DNA of 64,000 nucleotides, taken from assembly GCF_015594725.1 (NCBI RefSeq), contig NZ_JADNRC010000017.1, positions 1 to 64,000 of the forward strand. Reading direction: 5' to 3'. Below the pieces are notes generated by a model that was not told the origin of the DNA, searched no databases, and was given only the letters and a program-made list of their open reading frames with translations. Origin of the DNA: Flavobacterium sp. ALJ2. GTDB lineage: Bacteria > Bacteroidota > Bacteroidia > Flavobacteriales > Flavobacteriaceae. This document shows, one piece after another, positions 19,401 through 27,099 of this stretch (its first letter is position 1; the number at the start of each line of letters is the position of its first letter). The translations under genes and the position numbers were made by a program.

Positions 19401-19461
19401 AGTAAGAAGAGGTTAGGAGTAAGAAAAAGTAAAGTAACCTTTTTGTGTAAAGTTTTTTCAT
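16426..19461 (-). CDS. Choice-of-anchor I domain protein with Calx-beta and T9SS sorting domains
   Basis: 1011-residue secreted protein. In order: signal peptide (to about residue 23); a region with the LINYWSFNNP opening seen in many flavobacterial secreted proteins; an Ig-like (Big_5 type) domain near 210-315; a Calx-beta domain near 325-430 (VNENAGNLNFVINIG); a choice-of-anchor I beta-propeller-like region near 445-930 (LNYIGSFDPSGSNTSTCEIV, EPEGITTAKIGSETFAFISL); and a type A T9SS C-terminal sorting domain (FALFPNPSQKG ... GIYFVKTSEGIVKKMIVK). It should be exported through the outer membrane by the T9SS, to which the PorQ in this window belongs. Function unknown; family members are often called alkaline-phosphatase-like without proof. 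Confidence 0.88.
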   Translation of the reverse strand: MKKLYTKRLLYFFLLLTSSYSWSQTLINYWSFNNPASVATMTTPNVALISGTTITAIAGGTSFIEFNGGTGQNFDLLNLNSRNNEASGTHLRFSNPIGGALLFALPTTGYKDIIVKFATRRSAQGAGTQNWFYTLDGNTYTSFIPVTPNNGDPGLATLDFTAITGANNNPNFKLKVEFVQGSGGTGGNNRFDNFTTEGTPNGGGDANAPVATILPANASTAISTVVNPTITLNESIRLINDNSINNTNVAALLELRLNNATGTLVPFNATINDKVITVVPSQALVNNQTYYLALLPNTIEDLSNNAITTIQSSTFTTASPTVSFASNFVTVNENAGNLNFVINIGSPITGSVDLVVKGTPFSTADANDFTLSTQTLHFTNSSALTQTITIPIIDDNLEEQQAEYFVLSLENPVGFTITGTPTATIYIKDNDRLAPVPNKEIELNYIGSFDPSGSNTSTCEIVVYDKDSQRLFTTSAVAGFLDVINFSDPTAPKVIKSIDMNVYGGVTSVAVKNGIVAVASPNTNEALNGSVVFFDTDGVFQKQVTVGALPDMITFSPDEKKVMTANEGQPNLDYTIDPEGSVSIIDISGGITALNQSNVTTLLFTAYNAQEAALIASGVRKLKLTSTLSQDLEPEYVTINSDSKKAWVTLQENNAIAEIDLTNNTITTIWALGTKDISIPGNGFDVSDNNGEVLIANWPMKAFYLPDGVANYTIGGNTYLVTANEGDEKEYTGFVERTTVGATNLDATIFPNAAVLKQTYNLGRFRTTNLNGNLDGDADFEEINCLGARSFSIFNATTKQIVFDSGDDFEMYTAANLPLLFNADHESNTAKTRSRAKGPEPEGITTAKIGSETFAFISLERVGGVMAYNVTDPNNVKFVDYKNSRSTSAYAGDHGPEGITYIAPENSPTGKGYILVANEISGTITIFEVDAKSLSTPDFVSDNTPTFALFPNPSQKGIVYFNRTADVQVFDINGKNVLTTKNAQTINTSQLETGIYFVKTSEGIVKKMIVK

Positions 19462-19619
19462 AGTTTGTAGATTAGAAATAGACTACAAACATCACTTAAA
19501 ACTGTTATAATATGATTAATATAAAAACAAGGAATGATTAAATCATAGCTTCAAACGTTTGCTAAAGGTTATTATTTTATATTGTTATTCAGGTAATTAT
19601 AAACGGATTAAATAAAAAA

Positions 19620-19650
19620 ATGGTTTGAAAGTTTTACACTTTCAAACCAT
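19620..19650 (-). terminator. Terminator after tpiA
   Basis: Perfect 13 bp stem ATGGTTTGAAAGT / ACTTTCAAACCAT with a five-base loop. On the minus strand it is followed by TTTTTTTATTT. Confidence 0.9.
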
Positions 19651-19673
19651 TTAATATGCTATAAAGGAAAATA

Positions 19674-20426
19674 TTAGAGTGCTGTTACAATAGCAACAAA
19701 ATCATCTGCTTTTAATGCAGCTCCACCAATAAGACCACCATCTACATCTGGTTTAGAGAAAATTTCTTTTGCATTTTCTGGTTTTACACTTCCTCCGTAT
19801 AAAATAGAAACTTCTTCTGCAATTTCTTTTCCAAAAGCCTTACGAACAGTTTCTCTAATAAATTCATGCATTTCTTGTGCTTGTTCTGGCGAAGCAGTTT
19901 CTCCTGTTCCGATAGCCCAAACAGGCTCGTAAGCAAGGATAACATTAGCCCAAGATTCTTTCTCTATTTGGAATAAACCATCTGTTAATTGATTTTCAAC
20001 AACATTAAAATGATTTCCTGTTTGACGATCTTTTAATTCTTCTCCAAAACAGAAAATAACTGTTAGTTCGTGTTTTAATGAAGCATCAACTTTATTTGCA
20101 ATAAGTGCATCAGTTTCTTTAAAAATAGCTCTACGTTCAGAGTGTCCAAGAATTACATAGTTTACACCAACGCTTTTTAGCATATCTGCAGAAACTTCAC
20201 CTGTAAAGGCTCCACTTTCTGCTTGGTGTACATTTTGCGCAGCAACTTCAATAGTTGTAAACTCTAAATGTGCAACTGCAGATGCTAAGTTTACAAAAGT
20301 AGGTGCAACAATTACTTGAGCTTCACTTACAGTTGGTAATTTAGCAATTAACTCGTTTAATAAATCTTCAGTTTGTTCTGCGTTTTTATGCATTTTCCAG
20401 TTTCCTGCAACAATTTTTTTTCTCAT
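19674..20426 (-). CDS. tpiA: Triosephosphate isomerase
   Basis: Glycolytic TIM-barrel enzyme interconverting dihydroxyacetone phosphate and glyceraldehyde 3-phosphate. Catalytic residues are in place: Lys in GNWKMHKN, His in VILGHSERR, Glu in LAYEPVWAIGTGETAS, and the phosphate-binding loops LYGGSVKPENA and DGGLIGGAALKADDF. Length (250 aa) is standard. The TlpA-like gene lies 37 bases upstream, so the two may share a transcript that ends at the hairpin after tpiA. Confidence 0.97.
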   Translation of the reverse strand: MRKKIVAGNWKMHKNAEQTEDLLNELIAKLPTVSEAQVIVAPTFVNLASAVAHLEFTTIEVAAQNVHQAESGAFTGEVSADMLKSVGVNYVILGHSERRAIFKETDALIANKVDASLKHELTVIFCFGEELKDRQTGNHFNVVENQLTDGLFQIEKESWANVILAYEPVWAIGTGETASPEQAQEMHEFIRETVRKAFGKEIAEEVSILYGGSVKPENAKEIFSKPDVDGGLIGGAALKADDFVAIVTAL

Positions 20427-20463
20427 CTTGGTTTGTTTTATTTTTTTTTGAAATTTTGTATTA

Positions 20464-20958
20464 TTATTTTAAGCTTTGTAAAGTTTGATTGATTTTATCA
20501 AAATCCTTTTCGATTGCACGATATAAAACAATTTTACCTTTTTTATCCACAATAATGTATCTAGGAATCCAATCTAAATCTATTGCTTTTCCAAAAACAC
20601 CTTTCATGCCATCAATCATCATAAAATGATCCCCTTTTATTTCGTGTTTTTCAATTCCAGCTTTCCATTTATCTGCAGTTTTATCTGCTGAAAGGAATAA
20701 GTAAGCTACATCAGGATTATTAGCCTGTAATTCTTTTACTTTTGGCATTGCTTTTATACAATCGCCACACCATGAAGCCCAAACTTCTATTACTAAAGTT
20801 TTTCCTTTGTATTTTTTTAATATGTCTTTGAAAGCAACTTGACTATCATCTGTCGATAATAATTTTTCTGATAGCGCTTCTTTAGAAAAATCAGTTTTTT
20901 GTGCATTTGTACAAGAAAACGTAGCAAAAGCAATAAGCAATAGAACTATTTGTTTCAT
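20464..20958 (-). CDS. TlpA-like thioredoxin-fold lipoprotein
   Basis: Envelope thiol-disulfide protein of the TlpA/ResA type. Lipoprotein signal with lipobox ATFSC at residue 16, then a thioredoxin fold with the active site WASWCGDCIKAMP (CxxC) and the cis-Pro strand IPRYIIVDKKGKIV. 164 aa. Periplasm-facing; likely reduces disulfides or supports cytochrome maturation, but the substrate cannot be read. It lies just upstream of tpiA in the same direction. Confidence 0.88.
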   Translation of the reverse strand: MKQIVLLLIAFATFSCTNAQKTDFSKEALSEKLLSTDDSQVAFKDILKKYKGKTLVIEVWASWCGDCIKAMPKVKELQANNPDVAYLFLSADKTADKWKAGIEKHEIKGDHFMMIDGMKGVFGKAIDLDWIPRYIIVDKKGKIVLYRAIEKDFDKINQTLQSLK

Positions 20959-21294
20959 AGATGTTTATTTTTACCAAAGTTAAACAAACAAATCGAAACA
21001 GAAATAGAGATTAACAAAATTTGAAGACGTCTTTATTTTGTCACTAATTGAGAAGTTTTTGGTTACAAAAAGCAAAATGAAATCGTAATAGTTGAGTGCT
21101 AAAACCAATTTCTTGAATAAAACAAAAAAATATGAAGTAAAATAAACCTAAAAAGAGGGGGTTATTTGAGTTTTTAATTGTGTCATAAAAGAAAAAAAAC
21201 GTCAGGTTTGTATTTAAAAAAGGGGGAATAAATTTAGCGGTGAGTATTTGTTAAAATAGGTGTTTATCTTTAGTATAATTGATTTATTAGGAGT
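20959..21294. other. Intergenic stretch with no recognisable feature
   Basis: About 336 AT-rich bases between two minus-strand genes. It must contain the TlpA-like gene's promoter, but no ORF, strong hairpin or repeat was seen. Confidence 0.5.
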
Positions 21295-21909
21295 CTATAA
21301 ATTTCCATAAACTATAATATAATCAGCATATTTTAATTTGTCATTAAACCATTGTATTACTTCTTGTAAAAATGAGTTGAGATTTGGATCGTCGGTCTTT
21401 GTTTGACTAATTTTCTCTACGATCTTTATGCAAGTTTTATTATCAAAATAATTATGCCCACAAGTATCAAAACTTTCTTCTATAGTTTTATTCCAAGGAT
21501 TTTGTAATGGAAAAACTGATTTGAAGTTTTCTATAATAGTATCAAAGTCCGCTGTTGGGATAAAAACATCATTTCTTTTAACTGCTTTATAGTTTTCTCC
21601 ATTTTTATTTTCTGGCCATAAAATAAAACCAATTTCATTTTTTGGATTTTTATTTTTTAGGGTAGTAATAATAAGTTGTCTTGAGTTGATTTTATCAATA
21701 GTTTTAGCTTTATCGTAGTTACAAAAAATATAGGTTTCTCTTACTAGTTCTTCTTTGTACTCTGTTATTTTACTAATTTCCTTTACGCTGTTATTGTAAA
21801 ATTCTTTCTCACAAGCAAGAATATTATTGTCATGCTTTCTTAAAAGTTCAATAGCAATGTTTAAAGGAATAGAGATTTTATTTCTTAATATTTTTATCTT
21901 TTCTAAGTC
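21295..21909 (-). CDS. Hypothetical protein with a UBA/TS-N-like N-terminus
   Basis: 204 residues, soluble, no signal. The N-terminal segment (MDLEKIKILRNKISIPLN, then AIELLRKHDNNILACEKEF) resembles the UBA/TS-N fold at the start of elongation factor Ts, with its 'LR.kT..pi..a..aL...ngDi' pattern. The remainder is unrecognised. I start at the ATG at 21909 because the earlier reading (21939) adds ten unlikely residues. It does not contain the rest of EF-Ts. Function unknown. Confidence 0.6.
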   Translation of the reverse strand, partial: DLEKIKILRNKISIPLNIAIELLRKHDNNILACEKEFYNNSVKEISKITEYKEELVRETYIFCNYDKAKTIDKINSRQLIITTLKNKNPKNEIGFILWPENKNGENYKAVKRNDVFIPTADFDTIIENFKSVFPLQNPWNKTIEESFDTCGHNYFDNKTCIKIVEKISQTKTDDPNLNSFLQEVIQWFNDKLKYADYIIVYGNL

Positions 21910-21950
21910 CATATTATTTTTAATAAAACTACCAAACATAAATAAAAAAA

Positions 21951-21982
21951 CGTCAATAAGCCTTAATTTAGACTTATTGACG
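21951..21982 (-). terminator. Terminator after the DoxX gene
   Basis: Perfect 10 bp stem CGTCAATAAG / CTTATTGACG around a 12-base loop. On the minus strand it lies 28 bases after the DoxX stop and is followed by TTTTTTTATTT. Confidence 0.85.
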
Positions 21983-22010
21983 CAATTGTATTTTTTGAAA
22001 TTTGTGTCTT

Positions 22011-23111
22011 TTATAGTTTCAGATCTTTAATATCGTTGTAATGTACTTTTTGAATAACAGTTCCTTCATTTAAAATAACAATACTAGGATTTGCTCTTTC
22101 GATTGTTTTAAGAGTTATTGCATCGCAAAAGTAAAAATCAACATTTAGTTTGTATTGTTTTTTTGCAGCGGCAATTTCATCTTGTCCTGAAGCAGTCATA
22201 GCAATTACTTTGTATCCTTTTGCTTTTGCTTCTTCATTTAATTTTTCTAATTTTTCCATTCCAGATGGATCAGAAAGAGTTAAATCATAAGTAACAAAAA
22301 TCATAAGTTTTGGTTCCTTTAGGAATTGGTCTTTATGGTCTTCACCGTCTTTTTCCATAGTAAAATCATGAATAGGAGGTACGTAACCTTCAGTAATTAC
22401 TTTGTCTTTTCGGTCAACAAAAGTTGCTCCTTCTGGGATAGCCATTAAATCTTTCTCAGTATATTCTTTGTTTACACCATTTACATTGTAAATAAAAATC
22501 ATTTCAACTACAGATTGTGGTGCTCCCTCTGGAATTTCCATTCCTTTCTCAATGTTTGAACCTATTTTATAAGGACGGAAATCTTTTATTGGTAAATGAT
22601 TCAAGACCCAAACTCCCATAAATACACACAAAATGATACTTACATAAGTAATAACATTTTGAATGCTGTTGCTAAATAAAGGTTTAATCAATTCTTTATT
22701 AATGAATAAGATCAATATGAAAAATAGTAAAACTATATCTTTTGAGAATGATTGCCAAGGTGTTAAATGCAAAGCATCACCAAAACATCCACAATCTTTT
22801 ACTACATCAAAGTATGCAGAATAAAAAGTAAGGAAAGTAAAAAGTATAATTAGGATCAATAAGCTCCAAATTGTAATTTTAGATTTGTAACCAATAAGCA
22901 ACATTACACCTAAAACTATTTCCAGAATTACTAAAAATAAGGCCAAACCTAGTGCTAATGGTTCTAAAAAAGGAATATTGAAGACAGGTTCGCTAAAATA
23001 TTCGGCTAATTTATATGAGAATCCAACAGGGTCATTAAGTTTTATTAATCCAGAGATAATGAATAATACTCCAACAAATAATCTTGAAAATTGTGTAATT
23101 ATATTTTTCAT
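22011..23111 (-). CDS. BT_3928-like DoxX family membrane protein with thioredoxin-like C-terminus
   Basis: 366 residues. The N-terminal half has four or five membrane helices of the DoxX / MauE type (RLFVGVLFIISGLIKLNDP, LFLVILEIVLGVMLLIGYKS) and a conserved cysteine pair in DVVKDCGCFGDAL. The C-terminal half is a periplasmic thioredoxin-like domain without CxxC (LMIFVTYDLTLSDPSGMEKL ... KVIAMTASG). This architecture is the bacteroidete BT_3928 family. Probably a quinone- or thiol-linked redox protein. It lies 45 bases after the DUF1599 gene. Confidence 0.82.
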   Translation of the reverse strand: MKNIITQFSRLFVGVLFIISGLIKLNDPVGFSYKLAEYFSEPVFNIPFLEPLALGLALFLVILEIVLGVMLLIGYKSKITIWSLLILIILFTFLTFYSAYFDVVKDCGCFGDALHLTPWQSFSKDIVLLFFILILFINKELIKPLFSNSIQNVITYVSIILCVFMGVWVLNHLPIKDFRPYKIGSNIEKGMEIPEGAPQSVVEMIFIYNVNGVNKEYTEKDLMAIPEGATFVDRKDKVITEGYVPPIHDFTMEKDGEDHKDQFLKEPKLMIFVTYDLTLSDPSGMEKLEKLNEEAKAKGYKVIAMTASGQDEIAAAKKQYKLNVDFYFCDAITLKTIERANPSIVILNEGTVIQKVHYNDIKDLKL

Positions 23112-23156
23112 GTTACGTTTTATGTTTAATTTTTTTTAAAATTTAGAAAACAGAAA

Positions 23157-23705
23157 TTATTTTTTTATTTCCAAAGGGTTTAATATCAGTGCAAAAATAG
23201 CGTAGTTAATCATGTCCTGATAATTAGCATCGATACCTTCAGAGACTAAAGTTTTCCCTTTATTATCTTCGATTTGTTTAACACGAAGTAATTTTTGAAG
23301 TATGATATCCGTTAAAGAACTTACGCGCATATCACGCCAAGCTTCTCCATAATCATGATTTTTGGCAAGCATTAATTCTTTGGTAAGTTTTACTTTAGCA
23401 TCGTACAATTCAGTTGCTTTTTCTACGTCTAAATCTGGCTGATCAACAACTCCTAGTTCTAATTGAATTAATGCCATTACTGAATAATTGATGATTCCTA
23501 TAAATTCTCCTTTTTCATCTTCATCAACTTTTCGAACATCATTTTCCTGTAAACTTCTAATTCGTTGCGCTTTTATAAAAATCTGGTCAGTTAATGAAGG
23601 TAATCTTAATATGCGCCACGCACTACCATAGTCTTTCATTTTATTGATAAAAAGCGAACGACAAATCGCAATTACATTATCATATTCTTGAGAAGTATTC
23701 TTCAT
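23157..23705 (-). CDS. DUF1599 domain-containing protein
   Basis: 182 residues with two copies of the same module: FINKMKDYGSAWRILRLPSL (near residue 18) and LAKNHDYGEAWRDMRVSSL (near 115), each followed by a helical ILIKAQRI/LQKLLRV segment. This is the DUF1599 (nucleotide-modification-associated) duplication. Commonly found in Bacteroidetes next to a DoxX/BT_3928 gene and divergent from folP, exactly as here. Function unproven. Confidence 0.85.
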   Translation of the reverse strand: MKNTSQEYDNVIAICRSLFINKMKDYGSAWRILRLPSLTDQIFIKAQRIRSLQENDVRKVDEDEKGEFIGIINYSVMALIQLELGVVDQPDLDVEKATELYDAKVKLTKELMLAKNHDYGEAWRDMRVSSLTDIILQKLLRVKQIEDNKGKTLVSEGIDANYQDMINYAIFALILNPLEIKK

Positions 23706-23867
23706 TATTGATGTATATTTGTCTAAATTTTTTCAAAAATAAGGATAAATTTTTGAAAGAGTTTAAAGTTTCAGGTTTAAAGTGCTAAGTTGTTGAAATA
23801 GTTAATCTTGATTCTTACCCCCAAACTTTAAATCTGAAATGAAAGAAAATGTTAAATAAAATATAAA

Positions 23868-24710
23868 ATGACAATTAACTGCAAAGGGCAACTTATTGAT
23901 TTGTCAGTTCCTAAGGTGATGGGAATTTTAAATGTAACGCCAAATTCTTTTTTTGATGGTGGGAAATACGATAGCAACGAAGCTATAATAACTCAGGTAG
24001 AAAAAATGCTTGCTGATGGAGCAACGTTTATAGATCTTGGAGCCTATTCGAGTAAACCAAGCGCCGAATTTGTTTCTGAAGAAGAGGAATTAAGCCGAAT
24101 TGTTCCGGTTGTAAAGTTGATTTTACAACTTTTCCCCGATGCATTACTTTCTATAGATACTTTTAGAAGTAAAGTTGCGCAAGCTTGTATCGAAAATGGA
24201 GCAGCAATTATCAATGATATTTCGGGTGGTAACCTAGACGATAAAATGTTTGATGTTATAGCCAAATATAATGTTCCGTATATCTTGATGCATATGCGAG
24301 GTACGCCACAAACTATGCAAAACCTAACTGATTACGATGATATTGTAAAAGAGATGCTTTTTTATTTTTCAGAAAAAGTAGCACAAGCCCGAAATTTAGG
24401 GATAAATGATATTATACTAGATCCTGGTTTTGGTTTTTCTAAAACGCTTGATCAAAATTACGAAGTTTTACAAAAAATGGAATTGTTTAATTTATTAGAA
24501 TTACCAGTTTTGGCAGGATTTTCGAGAAAATCAATGATCTACAAATATTTAAATACAAACCAGCAAGAAGCGTTGAACGGAACAACAGTTTTGAATACGA
24601 TTTCCTTAACAAAAGGAGCAAAAATTCTACGTGTTCATGATGTAAAAGAAGCAATGGAATGTGTTACTTTGTTTGGTAAGATTAATTTTTGTGAAGCTAA
24701 GACACTTTAA
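23868..24710 (+). CDS. folP: Dihydropteroate synthase
   Basis: TIM-barrel enzyme of folate synthesis joining p-aminobenzoate to the pterin pyrophosphate; the sulfonamide target. Both signatures are visible: GILNVTPNSFFDGGKY at the N-terminus, and DLGAYSSKPSAEFVSEEEE. ILDPGFGFSKT and AGFSRKSMIYKYL supply the phosphate and pterin sites. Length (280 aa) is standard. Divergent from DUF1599. Confidence 0.96.
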   Translation: MTINCKGQLIDLSVPKVMGILNVTPNSFFDGGKYDSNEAIITQVEKMLADGATFIDLGAYSSKPSAEFVSEEEELSRIVPVVKLILQLFPDALLSIDTFRSKVAQACIENGAAIINDISGGNLDDKMFDVIAKYNVPYILMHMRGTPQTMQNLTDYDDIVKEMLFYFSEKVAQARNLGINDIILDPGFGFSKTLDQNYEVLQKMELFNLLELPVLAGFSRKSMIYKYLNTNQQEALNGTTVLNTISLTKGAKILRVHDVKEAMECVTLFGKINFCEAKTL

Positions 24711-24757
24711 GGGAACAAAATATATGACATCTTAAAATTATACTCTATTGTTAAATT

Positions 24758-25594
24758 ATGAAAGTTAAAAACACACACTACTTGGTATGTATCATATGTT
24801 TTTTAGTAAATTTAAGTTTTGCACAAAGTCCACCATTACCCCCAACACCTAAAAAAGAAAAAAAATCGGACAAGATATATGGAGATTCTTCTACAAATGA
24901 TAGCAAGAAAGGAAAAACTAAAAGTAAAGCCAAAGAAAATGAAATTTTAGAAGTTCATCAAGATACTTATGATGAAGTAAAAAAAACGCTTATTCCAGAA
25001 TTCATTATACCCATTGATGAATCAACAAATGTAAATTCTATTTATTATTTTAAAAATGTTGAAAAAATGTTGTTTAAATTAGACACTCTTGTGTCAGCTG
25101 AACAGATAATAAGTTTAACAAAATATAAAATACATTCAAATAAAATAAACCCAACTTATTTAGATAGTTTAGCCAATAAAGCCTACAAACTGAATGAGGA
25201 AAAAAAATATGATGAAGCAATCACTGTAATTAAAGAAATTCTTAATCAAAGCCCTAATAATATAAGTGGTCACAAAGAAATTGCTTATGCTTATAAGCAT
25301 CTTGGGAACGATAATTTGTCGAATCTTCATTTTTTAATGATGGTTAAAATTATAAATTCAGTATTTAAATATGGAGACGGAAGTCGCGATAAACCATATA
25401 TTTTGAATAATTTTTATGAAGGATTATCTATTTATGAAGCAAAATTTGGTTGCTTCCCGAAAAAAGTTAGGTTGATTCTCACGTCAGAAAAAAAACTTTT
25501 AGGGGGATACGATTGTTTTCATATAATGCGCTTTTCAAATTTGACACACTGGTTGCCATTATTAAAAAAAGACGATTATAAAATTGAAGAATAA
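24758..25594 (+). CDS. Exported TPR-like protein of unknown function
   Basis: 278 residues with a signal peptide ending at LSFAQ, a Pro/Lys/Ser-rich linker (PPLPPTPKKEKKSDKIYG), then a helical region with a TPR-like pair (YLDSLANKAYKLNEEKKYDE, ISGHKEIAYAYKHLGNDNL). The pattern recalls DUF4919 proteins of Bacteroidetes (FKYGDGSRDKPYILNNFYEG). It lies 47 bases after folP and just before a lipoprotein gene, so the two small exported proteins may form a unit. Confidence 0.65.
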   Translation: MKVKNTHYLVCIICFLVNLSFAQSPPLPPTPKKEKKSDKIYGDSSTNDSKKGKTKSKAKENEILEVHQDTYDEVKKTLIPEFIIPIDESTNVNSIYYFKNVEKMLFKLDTLVSAEQIISLTKYKIHSNKINPTYLDSLANKAYKLNEEKKYDEAITVIKEILNQSPNNISGHKEIAYAYKHLGNDNLSNLHFLMMVKIINSVFKYGDGSRDKPYILNNFYEGLSIYEAKFGCFPKKVRLILTSEKKLLGGYDCFHIMRFSNLTHWLPLLKKDDYKIEE

Positions 25595-25616
25595 TATTAT
25601 ATACAAAATGATAAAT

Positions 25617-26267
25617 ATGAAATATTTAAGTTTAATTTTAGTTTTTCTTCTTCTTTCTTGTGGAAATAAAGAAGATGTTTTATTGCCAAAAGCAAATGTA
25701 TCAGTTGTAAAAGTTGTAAAAGATCATTCTCCCATTTATATCTTTTTTAGAACAAAAGGAAAAGATACTTTGGCAGAAGTAAATCGAAAAAATAGTATTA
25801 TTTCGACTAATTGGCTTTTTAATATAGATAAGCGTTTGCCTTTAAAATTAGTGATTCCTGAGGTAATGAAACTTCAAGAAAAAAAGCGTGCAGATTCAGC
25901 TCATAAAAATGAAGAAGCTCAAAATTACTATACCTACGCTGATACAATAGGTAAGAATATGGCTTTTTTACCTTTTACAGATGTATATTATAAAATAGGC
26001 GAAGCAAGTAAGAATATAAGTCAATTGTATTTTAAGAAAAATGGAATGATACAATATAAAGGAAAAAAAACTTATGATTTTCCTAAGGAAAATTTAATGC
26101 CTTTTTTGGATAGTTTGATCATAAATCCAAAAGCACAAATTACATTTTCGTATGATAAAAACATGACTTATGAAGAGTATGTTAGATGCAAAATACTTAT
26201 TAATAAGTTAGACATTAAGCAGCCATGGTTAGTGTTTATAAATTATAATGAAGACATTATTTATTAG
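25617..26267 (+). CDS. Lipoprotein of unknown function
   Basis: 216 residues. Clear lipoprotein signal: MKYLSLILVFLLLSCGNKED, with the cysteine at about residue 15. I start at the ATG at 25617; in-frame starts at 25608 and 25584 are possible, the last one overlapping the previous gene. The rest is a small alpha/beta domain I do not recognise. It ends ..INKLDIKQPWLVFINY. Likely co-transcribed with the preceding gene. Confidence 0.65.
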   Translation: MKYLSLILVFLLLSCGNKEDVLLPKANVSVVKVVKDHSPIYIFFRTKGKDTLAEVNRKNSIISTNWLFNIDKRLPLKLVIPEVMKLQEKKRADSAHKNEEAQNYYTYADTIGKNMAFLPFTDVYYKIGEASKNISQLYFKKNGMIQYKGKKTYDFPKENLMPFLDSLIINPKAQITFSYDKNMTYEEYVRCKILINKLDIKQPWLVFINYNEDIIY

Positions 26268-26311
26268 TGTTGAATTGTGTTAATGATTTGATTATCATTT
26301 AATAGTACTTG

Positions 26312-26785
26312 TTACTGGTGATGGTATGGCTCATTTCTTAAAATTGTAAAACCACGATACAATTGTTCAATAAAGAACAAACGGACCATTTGATGGGAAA
26401 AGGTCATTAATGAAAGTGAAATTTTCCCTTGTGCTTTGCTGTAAACAGTATCTGAGAATCCATAAGGTCCACCGATTACAAATACCAGAGTTTTAATACC
26501 AGAGTTCATTTTTTTCTGTAGTTCTTCGGAAAAGCCTACGCTTGAGAAGTTTTTACCATTCTCATCCAAAAGGATTAATTGATCGGTTGGTGCTAATTTT
26601 GCCAAAATCAATTCGCCTTCTTTTTCTTTTTGTTGGCTCTCCGATAAGTTTTTTACGTTTTTGATATCTGGAATAATTTCCAAATCAAATTTGATATAAA
26701 AAGACAAGCGCTTGTTATAATCGTCAATCAAAGTTTGAAGCGATTTATTGTCGGTTTTACCAATGGCAATAAGTTTGATATTCAT
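26312..26785 (-). CDS. rlmH: 23S rRNA (pseudouridine-1915-N3)-methyltransferase
   Basis: SPOUT-class methyltransferase that modifies helix 69 of the large subunit rRNA. 157 aa, the full family length. The knot motif FVIGGPYGFSDTVYSKA and the C-terminal LSLMTFSHQMVRLFFIEQLY ... YHHQ are diagnostic. Followed upstream at 9 bases by an ABM-domain gene on the same strand. Confidence 0.96.
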   Translation of the reverse strand: MNIKLIAIGKTDNKSLQTLIDDYNKRLSFYIKFDLEIIPDIKNVKNLSESQQKEKEGELILAKLAPTDQLILLDENGKNFSSVGFSEELQKKMNSGIKTLVFVIGGPYGFSDTVYSKAQGKISLSLMTFSHQMVRLFFIEQLYRGFTILRNEPYHHQ

Positions 26786-26794
26786 TTTTAGGAA

Positions 26795-27097
26795 TTATAT
26801 TTTGTTTTCAAAAATAGTTTCAAAATGTTCTACAACTGGAAAGGGTTCGTAATAATGATGCAATAGTTTCTTCCATTCGAGGTATGCTGCTGATTCTCGA
26901 AAACCAATTGTATGATCTTCGAGATTGCGCCATTCAACCAATAGAAGATACTTATTGGCTTGTTCCATGCATTTTTTTAGACTGTGACCTAAATAACCTT
27001 CAATAGAACTAATGTACTGACTTGCCTTAGCAAAATCATTCTCAAAATTATTTTCCTGGCCTTTTTTTACAAATAAAATTGCAACTTCCTGAATCAT
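26795..27097 (-). CDS. Antibiotic biosynthesis monooxygenase (ABM) domain protein
   Basis: 100-residue single-domain ABM fold: the family pattern FVKKGQENNFENDFAKASQY, the central YLGHSLKKCMEQANKYLL and the WRNLEDHTIGFRESAAYLEW helix. Small dimeric ferredoxin-like proteins of this type act as monooxygenases or quinol-binding enzymes. It sits 2 bases after the adenosine-deaminase-like gene and 9 bases before rlmH, so the three look like one operon. Confidence 0.8.
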   Translation of the reverse strand: MIQEVAILFVKKGQENNFENDFAKASQYISSIEGYLGHSLKKCMEQANKYLLLVEWRNLEDHTIGFRESAAYLEWKKLLHHYYEPFPVVEHFETIFENKI

Positions 27098-27099
27098 AT